Below are positions 10,977-19,190 of a stretch of 64,000 nt of DNA, piece after piece; position 1 is the first letter of the stretch, and every line of letters starts with the position of its first letter. This DNA is from Duffyella gerundensis (lineage in GTDB: Bacteria > Pseudomonadota > Gammaproteobacteria > Enterobacterales > Enterobacteriaceae). Below the pieces are notes generated by a model. It did not search any database and was not told where the DNA came from. It saw nothing but the letters and a program-made list of their open reading frames with translations. The translations under genes were made by a program, and so were the position numbers. The DNA is taken from the NCBI RefSeq assembly GCF_001517405.1, contig NZ_LN907827.1:62001-126000 (forward strand). The letters run 5' to 3'.

Positions 10977-12251
10977 TTAGTGATTCCGTGGCGGTAAGTA
11001 AGGTTCCAGCAGCTGCAATACGCGCTGAAGCGCGCCCTGATTCTGATGCAGCACTTCCACGGCGTGACGGCCGTAGTAGCGGCGATAATCATCGTCGCTG
11101 AGCAGATTACCGATCTCTTTATCGAGTGAGATAACGTCGGTAACGGTGATCAGCGCATCTGATTCCTGCAGCTTGGCGCAGATATCTTTGAAGTTAAAGG
11201 TGTGCGGGCCCATCAGCACCGGAATGGCGTGCGCCGCTGCTTCCAGTGGATTATGGCCGCCGCGCTCCACCAGGCTGCCGCCGACAAAGGCGAGATCGGC
11301 AATGCCATACAGCAGCATCAGTTCGCCCATGGTGTCGCCAATTACGACCTGCGTGCTGCCGGAAGGAATTTCACCGCTGCTGCGCAGAATGTAACTGAAG
11401 CCGCGTTTTTGCGTCATGTCACGCGCCACGTCGAAACGTTCAGGATGCCGCGGCACCAGAATCAACAGCAGGTCTGGGAAGCGCGCCAGCAGGCGGCGAT
11501 GCGCATCAAGGATCAGGCTCTCTTCGCCTTCGTGCGTGCTGGTGGCGATCCACACTGGCCGACGCGAAGCCCACTGGCGACGCAGGGTCAGCGCACGTGC
11601 TGCCAGTTCCGGCGTCACCGAAATATCAAATTTCAGGCTGCCGGTGATGGTCAGCTGGGTGCGTTTCAGGCCAAGGTCAACAAACCGTTCGCCATCTTCC
11701 TCGTTCTGCGCGGCAATCAGCGTAATGCGTTGCAGCAGCTGCGCCATAAATTTGCCCAGCTTTTTATAGCCTTTGGCAGAGCGGGCCGAGAGGCGCGCAT
11801 TGGCAATCACCAGCGGAATATGGCGCTGATGCAGCGCGGTGATGATGTTTGGCCACAGCTCGGTTTCCATGATGATCACCAGCTTAGGATCGACCACGTT
11901 CAGAAAACGGTTAATGGCGCCCGGCAAATCATAAGGCAGATAGACATGATGAACATCTTTGCCAAAGGCAGACTGCGCACGTTCTGAGCCGGTCGGGGTC
12001 ATGGTTGTCACGGTGATCGGCAGCGTAGGATAGCGATGCCGCAAAGCGCGAACCAGCGGAACGGCCGCCAGCGTTTCGCCTACCGAAACAGAGTGCAGCA
12101 GAATACCGCCGGGTTTGACCTTGCCCGTACAGTAACCGTAACGTTCTGCCCAGCGCTGGCGATAGGCAGGCGCTTTGCGACCGCGCAGCCACAGGCGCAG
12201 CCAGATCAGGGGCTGAATGAGATAGAGCAGGGCGGTATAAATTGTCGTCAT
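10977..12251 (-). CDS. waaA: 3-deoxy-D-manno-octulosonic acid (Kdo) transferase WaaA
   Basis: This 424-residue GT30 enzyme sits on the cytoplasmic face of the inner membrane and adds two Kdo residues to lipid IVA. It has an N-terminal membrane anchor (YTALLYLIQPLIWLRLWLRG), the VSVGETLAA region of the N-terminal Rossmann domain, and the C-terminal SLVERGGHNPLEAAAH motif used for CMP-Kdo binding. It heads its own transcript, since a terminator lies in the 89-base gap upstream. Confidence 0.95.
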   Translation of the reverse strand: MTTIYTALLYLIQPLIWLRLWLRGRKAPAYRQRWAERYGYCTGKVKPGGILLHSVSVGETLAAVPLVRALRHRYPTLPITVTTMTPTGSERAQSAFGKDVHHVYLPYDLPGAINRFLNVVDPKLVIIMETELWPNIITALHQRHIPLVIANARLSARSAKGYKKLGKFMAQLLQRITLIAAQNEEDGERFVDLGLKRTQLTITGSLKFDISVTPELAARALTLRRQWASRRPVWIATSTHEGEESLILDAHRRLLARFPDLLLILVPRHPERFDVARDMTQKRGFSYILRSSGEIPSGSTQVVIGDTMGELMLLYGIADLAFVGGSLVERGGHNPLEAAAHAIPVLMGPHTFNFKDICAKLQESDALITVTDVISLDKEIGNLLSDDDYRRYYGRHAVEVLHQNQGALQRVLQLLEPYLPPRNH

Positions 12252-12287
12252 AGCCTTCTTTACGACACGATCGCGTCAAACATAACC

Positions 12288-12334
12288 AAAAAGTGAGAAT
12301 GCGGCATGTTAGCAGATAACTTGCGCACTCTCAC
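12288..12334 (-). terminator. Rho-independent terminator separating the WabG-like gene from waaA
   Basis: Read on the minus strand, GTGAGAGTGCG and CGCATTCTCAC pair over 11 positions (one G-T) around a 20-base loop, followed by TTTTT. It lies directly between the core glycosyltransferase operon and waaA. Confidence 0.75.
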
Positions 12335-12340
12335 CCTACT

Positions 12341-13477
12341 TCACTGGCCGGTTTGCAATACCTTTTGGTACAAAGAAGTGAGCTCTGAAGCCAGACGCTG
12401 CGGCGTATAAGGCAGAATTCTGTCGCGTGCGGCGTCACCCATGGCAGAATTTTGCGATTTTGAGGGTATTGCCTTTACTGCTTCGCTTAACGCGTTGATA
12501 TCTAATGCATCGCAGACAAAACCCTGCTTGCCATTTTCGATAAACTCCGCGCCGCCGCAGCCGGTGCTGGTGATAACCGGCAGCCCGCATGCCATCGCTT
12601 CCAGTACCACGTTGGGAAATGGATCGTAGAGCGTGGGCAAAATCAGGCCATCCGCGGCGTGGTAGAAGGATTGCACATCCTGTTGCATGCCAACAAAGCG
12701 CAGTCGGTCAAGGCAATTCAGACGATTGGCAAGCTGCTGATAGCGTTTTAGCTGTTTATCCTGGCCCACGATAATCAGATAACGATCGCTGCGCGCCACC
12801 GCCTGAATGGCCGCCTTCAATCCTTTGCGCTCAAAGCCTGAACCAACATAAATCAGCGCGGTTGCCTCGCCAGGAATATGCAGCTGCTGCCGTACCGCGG
12901 CGCGGCTTTCTTCGCTGGCAGGCTGAAAGCGCTGGCTGTCGATGGCGTTGTAAATGACATGGATCCTGGCGGCATCAAGCTGAAAACAGCGAATAATATC
13001 CCGTTTCACCATCTCGGAATTGCAGATCACCGCTTTCAGCTCGGGCGAATGAAACATCTCTTTTTCCGCCTGCAGCACGTAACGATGATAAGGACTGATC
13101 GCCGCGCTCAGGCGCTGCCATGGCGTCACAATGCGGGCACGCTGTTCCAGCCAGACGCGATGTACACCGTCGCCCGCACGAAAGATGTCGCAACCGGCGA
13201 TGCGCTCATGGCTCTGCACAATATCAAATTTCTGCTGCTGCCAGCAGGCGCGTGCCGCAACCGCGAAGCCGCGTTCGCGGGAAACGCGGCCCAGCTTCGA
13301 CGGATTGCAGATATGCAGATGCCAGTCGGGATGCGGCGTGCCTTGCCAGCTGCGGGTAATGATGTTCAGCTCCAGCTGCTCGCTGCCAAGGGCTTCCAGC
13401 GCGCGCGAAATAAAGCGCTCAGCGCCGCCGTCGGGCCGATATTTCTGCCGCACAATCGCCAGACGTAATTTATTCAT
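12341..13477 (-). CDS. LPS core glycosyltransferase, GT4 family (WabG-like)
   Basis: This 378-residue GT-B enzyme opens with LRLAIVRQKYRPDGGAERF and carries the donor-binding motif GSGFERKG plus the terminal acidic pair Asp285 ... Glu293 (DPFPNVVLE, an EX7E variant). The N-terminus recalls Klebsiella WabG, which adds a uronic acid to heptose II, and more distantly E. coli WaaG. The acceptor cannot be fixed from sequence alone. The start at 13477 was chosen over an upstream one because it makes an ATGAATAA overlap with the waaQ stop. It is the last gene before a terminator. Confidence 0.8.
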   Translation of the reverse strand: MNKLRLAIVRQKYRPDGGAERFISRALEALGSEQLELNIITRSWQGTPHPDWHLHICNPSKLGRVSRERGFAVAARACWQQQKFDIVQSHERIAGCDIFRAGDGVHRVWLEQRARIVTPWQRLSAAISPYHRYVLQAEKEMFHSPELKAVICNSEMVKRDIIRCFQLDAARIHVIYNAIDSQRFQPASEESRAAVRQQLHIPGEATALIYVGSGFERKGLKAAIQAVARSDRYLIIVGQDKQLKRYQQLANRLNCLDRLRFVGMQQDVQSFYHAADGLILPTLYDPFPNVVLEAMACGLPVITSTGCGGAEFIENGKQGFVCDALDINALSEAVKAIPSKSQNSAMGDAARDRILPYTPQRLASELTSLYQKVLQTGQ

Positions 13478-14546
13478 TGAGCAGTTTCCTTGCAGCCACC
13501 ACCACATCCTCTACCGGAATGGTGGTCAGATAGCGCTGTTGCGTTTTGGTGTCAATCGAATCGGGCGCGGGCAATGGGCCATAATCACCGGCCCAGATGA
13601 CCCGGTTATTAAATCCCCATGGTCGCCAGTGCTGCAGCTTTGTTGGCCCAAACAGCGCCAGGCAGGGCGTATCCAGCGCGGCGGCCATGTGCATTGGTGC
13701 TGAATCGACGCCGATAAACAGCACTGCATGGTCGATCAGCGCCGCCAGTTTGGTCAGTGATAATTTCCCGGCTACGGAGACCACATGCGGTGTTTTACAG
13801 TGGGCGAGGATATTATCGATCATCGCCAGCTCGTTTTTATCCGGCGCCGCGGTGAGCACGATTTTGCGATCGGCACGCGCCAGGCGATCGATAACCGCTG
13901 CGACTTTTTCATCATCCCAACATTTGAATATCCAGCGCGATGTCGGCTGAATAACGATAAAAGAGTCACTGACATCCAGCCCGGCCAGCAACGCGGCGGT
14001 TTGCGGCCAGTCATCCGCTTCATAATGCATTGAGGCGACGGTATCGCGGGCCAGAATACCCAGCGGTGCCAGCGCCGACAGATTCTGTTCCACGGTATGC
14101 AGCTTGCCGTGTTCGGCGGTGGAAACGCGATGGGTATGACAGAGGCGCCAGAAGGCGTTATCGCGCTTTTTGTAGTCGAAACCGATGCGCACCGGCGCGC
14201 CTGAAAACAGTGTGATAATGGCGCTGCGCCACTGATCGGCAAGGTTGATCACCACATCATATCGGCTGGCGCGAACGCGTTTGAGCAGTGCCCATTCATG
14301 CGCCAGTTTTTTTCTGGCGCCTTCCTGCTTCCACTTGCGATCGATCACATGTAGCTGACGAATATCGGGATTAGCCTGCAGCATGGGGCGCGTTTCCTGA
14401 TAAAGCAGCACATCAATATTGGCCTGCGGATAGCGTTGTCGCAGCGCGTTGATCACCGGCGTGGTCAGCAACATATCGCCATGATGGCGCAGTTTTATCA
14501 GCAGAATATTGTCAGGCGTAAAGTTTGCAGGAATTGAGCTTGCCAT
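13470..14546 (-). CDS. waaQ: LPS core heptosyltransferase III WaaQ
   Basis: This 358-residue GT9 enzyme has the WaaQ opening ILLIKLRHHGDMLLTTPVIN, then DVLLYQETRPML and the C-terminal GVDSAPMHMAAALDTPCLAL motif that binds ADP-heptose. WaaQ adds heptose III to heptose II on the inner core. The ATG at 14546 is preferred to a TTG at 14561. It overlaps the next gene by eight bases. Confidence 0.9.
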   Translation of the reverse strand: MASSIPANFTPDNILLIKLRHHGDMLLTTPVINALRQRYPQANIDVLLYQETRPMLQANPDIRQLHVIDRKWKQEGARKKLAHEWALLKRVRASRYDVVINLADQWRSAIITLFSGAPVRIGFDYKKRDNAFWRLCHTHRVSTAEHGKLHTVEQNLSALAPLGILARDTVASMHYEADDWPQTAALLAGLDVSDSFIVIQPTSRWIFKCWDDEKVAAVIDRLARADRKIVLTAAPDKNELAMIDNILAHCKTPHVVSVAGKLSLTKLAALIDHAVLFIGVDSAPMHMAAALDTPCLALFGPTKLQHWRPWGFNNRVIWAGDYGPLPAPDSIDTKTQQRYLTTIPVEDVVVAARKLLNE

Positions 14547-14618
14547 ACTCACCAGTCTCAAAGTTAGGTGGCCCGATTGTAGGGCAAAGTATTAACAGGG
14601 AAAAGGTGCCGCAGGCAC

Positions 14619-15620
14619 TCATTTGTTACGCCATTTATAAATACGACTGAGCCAGAGCAGCAATTGATACCACTGTTTGAGGCCGCGTGCGTTGCGTAAC
14701 ATCCGGCGATGCGTCTGTGTAGCAAAAATATCGGCAATGATTGCCCGGCGCGCATCTGCATCCGGCTCACGACGCACGGCGTGACATACGCTCAGCGCTT
14801 CGTAGGTGATCTGCCGATGGAAGGCGGGATAAATGGTGACCTTGTGCCGATAGCGCTGGTTAATCTCTTCAAGCATGCGCGCAATTTTGAGGTAGTGGCG
14901 CTGATATTCCACGTTGCGCTGCCCGGTACGCTTGCGATTGCTGATCGACTGGTCGTGCATGTAGTAACGATAGAGCGGCGTGTCGGTGTAGCGCGCACGT
15001 GATGCGTTCATCATGAACTCGGTGGTCCAGGGAATATCCTGATGATGCAGGCCAGGTTCAAACCACAGTTGCTGCGTTTCAATCAGCTCACGACGATAAA
15101 TTCCGAGCCAGACAACGTGCAGATAACGCCGCGTGTTCAGCGCGGTGTTCAGCCATTCTGCGCCGCTGAGGACCGGCGTTGAGCGCAGGCGCTCGGTGGG
15201 AATCAGCGCCTTCACGCGATCGCTGCCCTTGAAACAGACTTCGGCGTTGCACTGAGCAACATCAAGATTGTCTGTTTCCGCCATGGTGACCAGTTGCTGA
15301 TACATAGCAGGCATCATCTGATCGTCAGCATCAGGAAACGTGACATATTTGCCACGGGCGACGGCCAGGCCCGCATTGCGTGCGCGCGATACGCCGCCAT
15401 TCTCCTGATGAATAACCGAAACATGAGCATGCTGCGTTGCGTACTCGTCTGCCAACTCGCCGCTGCCGTCGGTAGAGCCATCATCAACGATGATGATTTC
15501 CAGCGACGTCAGCGTTTGCGCCAGCAGCGATTGCATAAAAGGCGCGAACAGGTCGCCAGCGTTGAACATTGGCACAATAATGCTGAGCTGGGGTGCAGCA
15601 GGAGATGAGAACTCGGTCAT
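14619..15620 (-). CDS. waaH: LPS glycosyltransferase WaaH (YibD) family, GT2
   Basis: This 333-residue GT2 enzyme resembles E. coli YibD/WaaH almost throughout: DNLDVAQCNAEVCF, PTERLRSTPVLSG, FEPGLHHQDIPWTTEFM and the ITYEALSVCHAVRREPD tail. The DxD-type motif is PDADD (97-100). E. coli WaaH attaches glucuronic acid to heptose III when phosphate is limiting under PhoB control. Its place next to waaQ, which supplies heptose III, fits that acceptor. I did not identify a Pho box here. Confidence 0.85.
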   Translation of the reverse strand: MTEFSSPAAPQLSIIVPMFNAGDLFAPFMQSLLAQTLTSLEIIIVDDGSTDGSGELADEYATQHAHVSVIHQENGGVSRARNAGLAVARGKYVTFPDADDQMMPAMYQQLVTMAETDNLDVAQCNAEVCFKGSDRVKALIPTERLRSTPVLSGAEWLNTALNTRRYLHVVWLGIYRRELIETQQLWFEPGLHHQDIPWTTEFMMNASRARYTDTPLYRYYMHDQSISNRKRTGQRNVEYQRHYLKIARMLEEINQRYRHKVTIYPAFHRQITYEALSVCHAVRREPDADARRAIIADIFATQTHRRMLRNARGLKQWYQLLLWLSRIYKWRNK

Positions 15621-15623
15621 AAT

Positions 15624-16718
15624 TTAATCATCGTGGCGCAGGCGCGCAGGAAGGCGTGCCGAAATAAAGTGGTAAATGTCATCCAGCTTGCGCTGGTCAA
15701 GGCCAAACAGCTGCTCCGCTGAATAACGGTAGGCAGGCGGCGTGTCGAAGACAAAGGATGACGGCGCAATGTGGTCCGGGCCAATCAACAACACGTCGCC
15801 AAGCGGACGCTGTTCTTCAACACAGCACGGGCCATAAATCAACACCACCGGCACCTGCATGGCATCGGCGATATAGACATTGCCGGAATCTGAAGCGATA
15901 TACACATCCATCGCGCCAATCGCCTGCGGCACCGCCTGCAGTGGAAGCTGGCCGATCATATTAATGATATTGCTGCGCTTGCCGGTGAGCTTTAGCAGTT
16001 CATCCAGCCGTGATTGCTCATTCGGTGCACCAAAAATATAAAACAGGCAGGGTAAATCGCTCAGCCGCTCAAACAGCGCTTTCCACACCGCAGGCGGAAT
16101 GGTTTTTGCCTGGTTGCCCGCAGAGATGCTGATACCGATTTTCATGCCGTCTTCGCGCAACAAATCCGCTGGTAGCGGCTGCTGTTGCCACAGAGGATGC
16201 GTAGCATGCTTGGGATAGCTCGCTTTAGTGAAGCTGCGATCCGCCAGCTTGAGATAGCTTTCCACCGTTAACTGTGTGGTGGTGTGCTCTACAATGCCGT
16301 TTGCGGTGGCATAAAACAGCGACTGATAGGCTTTGCGCCGATAGTTGGCGATAAACTGCTTGTTGCTGGCGTTGCAGCAAGCGGCGTAAAACAGATTGGC
16401 GTTGTTGGGGTGCAGCAGGTAAACCGTGTCATAACGATTCATCAGTTGTAGCGCCAGGCGAAATTTTTCAATCAGCGTGGTTTTATAGTTTTCGATGTAC
16501 CAGATATGTTCAATGTGATCGTCGTTTTCCGCCAGCGGAGCCACCGAGCGGCTGAGCAGCGCATCGCATTTTTGCAGATGCGTTAACAGCGGCGTGATAT
16601 TCACAAAGTCGCCGATTTTCGCGGTTTGAATCACCAATGTTTTGCCGCTGCTTTTATGCAGCAGCTTCATGACCCACTTAACGGGCAAGAGCAGCAGAAA
16701 GAAAAAAATATAATTCAC
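15624..16718 (-). CDS. GT9 family (heptosyltransferase-like) LPS core glycosyltransferase
   Basis: This 364-residue protein begins with a hydrophobic segment (about residues 2-16) and then the GT9 signature TLVIQTAKIGDFVNITPLL. The C-terminal ADP-heptose-type motif is SDSGNVYIADAMQVPVVLIYG. The Asp-Ser-Gly-Asn version differs from the D(S/T)(G/A)xxH of WaaC, WaaF and WaaQ by lacking the His. It is the fourth GT9 protein of the locus. Its donor and acceptor are unknown; addition of a further heptose to the core is a guess. It is three bases upstream of waaH. Confidence 0.7.
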   Translation of the reverse strand: MNYIFFFLLLLPVKWVMKLLHKSSGKTLVIQTAKIGDFVNITPLLTHLQKCDALLSRSVAPLAENDDHIEHIWYIENYKTTLIEKFRLALQLMNRYDTVYLLHPNNANLFYAACCNASNKQFIANYRRKAYQSLFYATANGIVEHTTTQLTVESYLKLADRSFTKASYPKHATHPLWQQQPLPADLLREDGMKIGISISAGNQAKTIPPAVWKALFERLSDLPCLFYIFGAPNEQSRLDELLKLTGKRSNIINMIGQLPLQAVPQAIGAMDVYIASDSGNVYIADAMQVPVVLIYGPCCVEEQRPLGDVLLIGPDHIAPSSFVFDTPPAYRYSAEQLFGLDQRKLDDIYHFISARLPARLRHDD

Positions 16719-16775
16719 GCCGTTTCCTTCACGAGAGAGGCAAGTGCGCTGCGTGTTTCACCGGGCATATGCGTA

Positions 16776-17894
16776 TTAAGATCCATTTTTTCCGGATGTA
16801 GCGAGCGACAGATAGTGCTGGCAGATGGTGTCGAGACTGTAACGAGAGAGATCGATGCTGCGCAAATCGGGTGGATTGCGATAGATCTCAATCATTTTTT
16901 CAGCCAGCGACTCCGCATTCAGCTCTGCCAGTCCGCGCGCTAAATCCCCTTCCATAATTGATACCGTGCCGCCAGGCGAGCGCGTGCTCACCACCGGCGT
17001 ATGACAAATCAGGGCCTCGACCAGCACGTTACCGAAGCCTTCGCTATCTGAACTGGCGACCAGCATACGAGCATGCTTAATCCACGCGTAAGGATTTTGT
17101 GTGAATCCCTGGAAAATGATGCGCTCACTGACGTTGAGTTTCTCCGCCAGCTGCTTAAGGCGTTCGGTGCGCAATTTATCGCCCTGGCCAATGATCACCA
17201 GCGGCGCCTCAATTTTGCTCAGCGCATAGGCGTGTATCAGTCGATCCTGGCGTTTGGTTTCATGAATACGGCCAACGTGCAGCAGATAATCGGTTCCTGC
17301 CATCGGACAGGGTTCGTCGGCACGCTGACGAATAGCCTCAATGTCGAAGGGATTCGCGATGACACGCGCTTGCGCAGGTCGTACGCCATAATGGCGTTCC
17401 ATATCTTTCAGCACGTAGTCTGACACCGCAATCAGATTACGCTGGTGGTAAACCTGCCAGGTTTTCAGCCGTTTCAGCCAGCGTGACAGGCCTTTACGCC
17501 GCGACAGATAGGAAACGGAAAAGACTCCGTGCAGGCAAAACCAGACCTTGTGCGCATCCAACTGAGGGCAGCGTCTGACAATGCGGTCGGTTTTATGCAG
17601 GTGAGAAAGTACCAGATCGAAAGCGCCATCCGCCTGCTCAGCCGCCGCAATGGCGTCGTCCAGCTGGTTGGCTCGACGCTGTAGTTCGGTGAGTTTGCGC
17701 CAGGGTTTATCGCAGTGATCTTTGACTATCTGGTAGTCGAGCCCGACAGGAATGGCGTAATCGCAGACACTGCGCAGCGAAAACAGCGAGACGCGATGCC
17801 CTCTCGCCAAAAAACCTTCCGCCAGCGTCAACACGACCTTTTCCGCGCCACCGCCCGGTAAACCGTCAATGATCATCAAAATGCGCTTGGACAC
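16776..17894 (-). CDS. LPS core glycosyltransferase, GT4 family (WabH-like)
   Basis: This 372-residue GT-B enzyme begins ILMIIDGLPGGGAEKVVL, has the donor-site stretch HVGRIHETKRQD, and an EX7E pair at Glu285/Glu293 (EGFGNVLVE). Klebsiella WabH transfers GlcNAc to the outer core, and WabN then removes the acetyl group. A WabN-like deacetylase gene lies divergently next door, which is why I suggest WabH. It is the first gene of the leftward core operon, 303 bases from that deacetylase. The exact sugar is inferred from context. Confidence 0.72.
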   Translation of the reverse strand: MSKRILMIIDGLPGGGAEKVVLTLAEGFLARGHRVSLFSLRSVCDYAIPVGLDYQIVKDHCDKPWRKLTELQRRANQLDDAIAAAEQADGAFDLVLSHLHKTDRIVRRCPQLDAHKVWFCLHGVFSVSYLSRRKGLSRWLKRLKTWQVYHQRNLIAVSDYVLKDMERHYGVRPAQARVIANPFDIEAIRQRADEPCPMAGTDYLLHVGRIHETKRQDRLIHAYALSKIEAPLVIIGQGDKLRTERLKQLAEKLNVSERIIFQGFTQNPYAWIKHARMLVASSDSEGFGNVLVEALICHTPVVSTRSPGGTVSIMEGDLARGLAELNAESLAEKMIEIYRNPPDLRSIDLSRYSLDTICQHYLSLATSGKNGS

Positions 17895-18058
17895 GTTAAT
17901 TACCCTTCAAAAGAAAAGCCGCCAGGCTAAAATACGCAAGCTTCGTCCGCTGCAGGCACAGGGCAGAACGTTGCGGCTGTTGGAAAAGAGTACGCTAAGC
18001 TTTCCAAACCGGCGAAAAACAAACTGTTCATCCATGGATGCATAAACTGCTCTTTTTT

Positions 18059-18116
18059 ATCGATCCTCATTGAGCGCAGTCTACTGCGCTACGCGTGCAT
18101 GGCAAAGGGGATCGAT
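18059..18116. repeat. Nested inverted repeats in the divergent intergenic region 17895-18197
   Basis: An inner palindrome GCGCAGT-CT-ACTGCGC (18074-18089) sits inside outer arms ATCGATCCTC (18059-18068) and GGGGATCGAT (18107-18116, one mismatch). No T-run follows, so it is not a terminator. The 303-base gap should hold the promoters of the WabH-like and WabN-like genes. I looked for a JUMPstart/ops element on both strands and did not see one. Confidence 0.5.
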
Positions 18117-18197
18117 GAGAATTGATGGATTTCTTTTGCGCTGATCATAGCCCCTGCGTAACATGATCACCGTTTTCTTTCCCCTGATGGATACGGA

Positions 18198-19154
18198 ATG
18201 ACAAAGCCCGCTTTTTTAATCACCATCGACACTGAAGGCGACAATCTCTGGCGCAATCACCGGCACATCACCACGGAAAATGCGCGCTTTCTGCCGCGTT
18301 TCCAGCAGCTGTGCGAAAAATATGCGTTTAAGCCAACCTGGCTGACCAACTATGAGATGGCAACCGATCCGGTTTATATCGCCTTTGCCCGCGATGTACT
18401 GGCGCGGCAACAGGGGGAAATCGGCATGCACCTGCACGCCTGGCACAGCCCACCCACGCTGCCGCTTACCGACGATGACTGGCGCTATCAGCCCTACCTG
18501 ATTGAGTTCCCTGAACCGGTATTGCGCGATAAGGTGACGTACATGACCCGTTTGCTGGAAGAGACCTTCCAGACCAAAATGGTCAGTCACCGCGCCGGTC
18601 GCTGGGCTTTTGATGCCCGCTATGCACGTATCCTGACCGAACTGGGCTACCGCGTTGACTGTTCGGTGACGCCGGGCGTCGACTGGCGTACCGCACCGGG
18701 TGCACCGCAAGGCACTGGCGGCACCGACTATCGTCATTTTCCTCGGGAAGCCTATTTCCTCGATGAGAAAGACATTTCGCGGCCCGGTAACAGCGGGCTG
18801 CTGGAAGTGCCGATGACGATTCATCCCAAGCATCCGCCGCTGCTGAATGCACTGAAGCAGGGGTACGATCGGCTGCGCGGCAAACGGCGCAACCCGTCCA
18901 TGAACTGGTTGCGGCCTGGCCGCAATAATCTGGCGTTGATGAAGCGCGCGGTCGAGCAAAGCCTGCAGCAGGGCGCCGACTACGTCGAGTTCATGCTGCA
19001 TTCGTCAGAATTTATGCCCGATGGCAGTCCGACATTTAAAAACGAAGCGGATATTGAGCAGCTGTATCAACATCTCGATGCGCTGTTTGCCTGGCTACAG
19101 CCACAAACTCAGGGCATGACGCTCGCTGAATATTACGATCGGCGAATGGGATAA
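18198..19154 (+). CDS. Polysaccharide deacetylase-like protein (WabN-like LPS deacetylase)
   Basis: This 318-residue protein has NodB-type features: an acidic catalytic start FLITIDTEGD (Asp11, Asp15), a metal-site GEIGMHLHAWH (His78, His80, His83) and SHRAGRWAFD. No signal peptide is visible, so it should act in the cytoplasm. In Klebsiella WabN deacetylates the GlcNAc placed by WabH to leave GlcN in the outer core. The divergent WabH-like gene and downstream waaL make that role likely, but it is an inference. The ATG at 18198 has only a weak ribosome-binding site (ACGGA). Confidence 0.72.
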   Translation: MTKPAFLITIDTEGDNLWRNHRHITTENARFLPRFQQLCEKYAFKPTWLTNYEMATDPVYIAFARDVLARQQGEIGMHLHAWHSPPTLPLTDDDWRYQPYLIEFPEPVLRDKVTYMTRLLEETFQTKMVSHRAGRWAFDARYARILTELGYRVDCSVTPGVDWRTAPGAPQGTGGTDYRHFPREAYFLDEKDISRPGNSGLLEVPMTIHPKHPPLLNALKQGYDRLRGKRRNPSMNWLRPGRNNLALMKRAVEQSLQQGADYVEFMLHSSEFMPDGSPTFKNEADIEQLYQHLDALFAWLQPQTQGMTLAEYYDRRMG

Positions 19155-19190
19155 TATCGCGCATAGCGATTGCAGGAGAAGAGCGTAAAA

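Noticed and set aside
11202..11987. Plus-strand 261-codon open frame opposite waaA
   Set aside because: Antisense shadow of a conserved gene with no motif or ribosome-binding site.
17895..18197. JUMPstart/ops (RfaH) element for the LPS operons
   Set aside because: No GGCGGTAGCG-type sequence on either strand here or before hldD.
18216..19001. Minus-strand 261-codon open frame opposite the WabN-like gene
   Set aside because: Antisense shadow; the plus strand carries deacetylase motifs.
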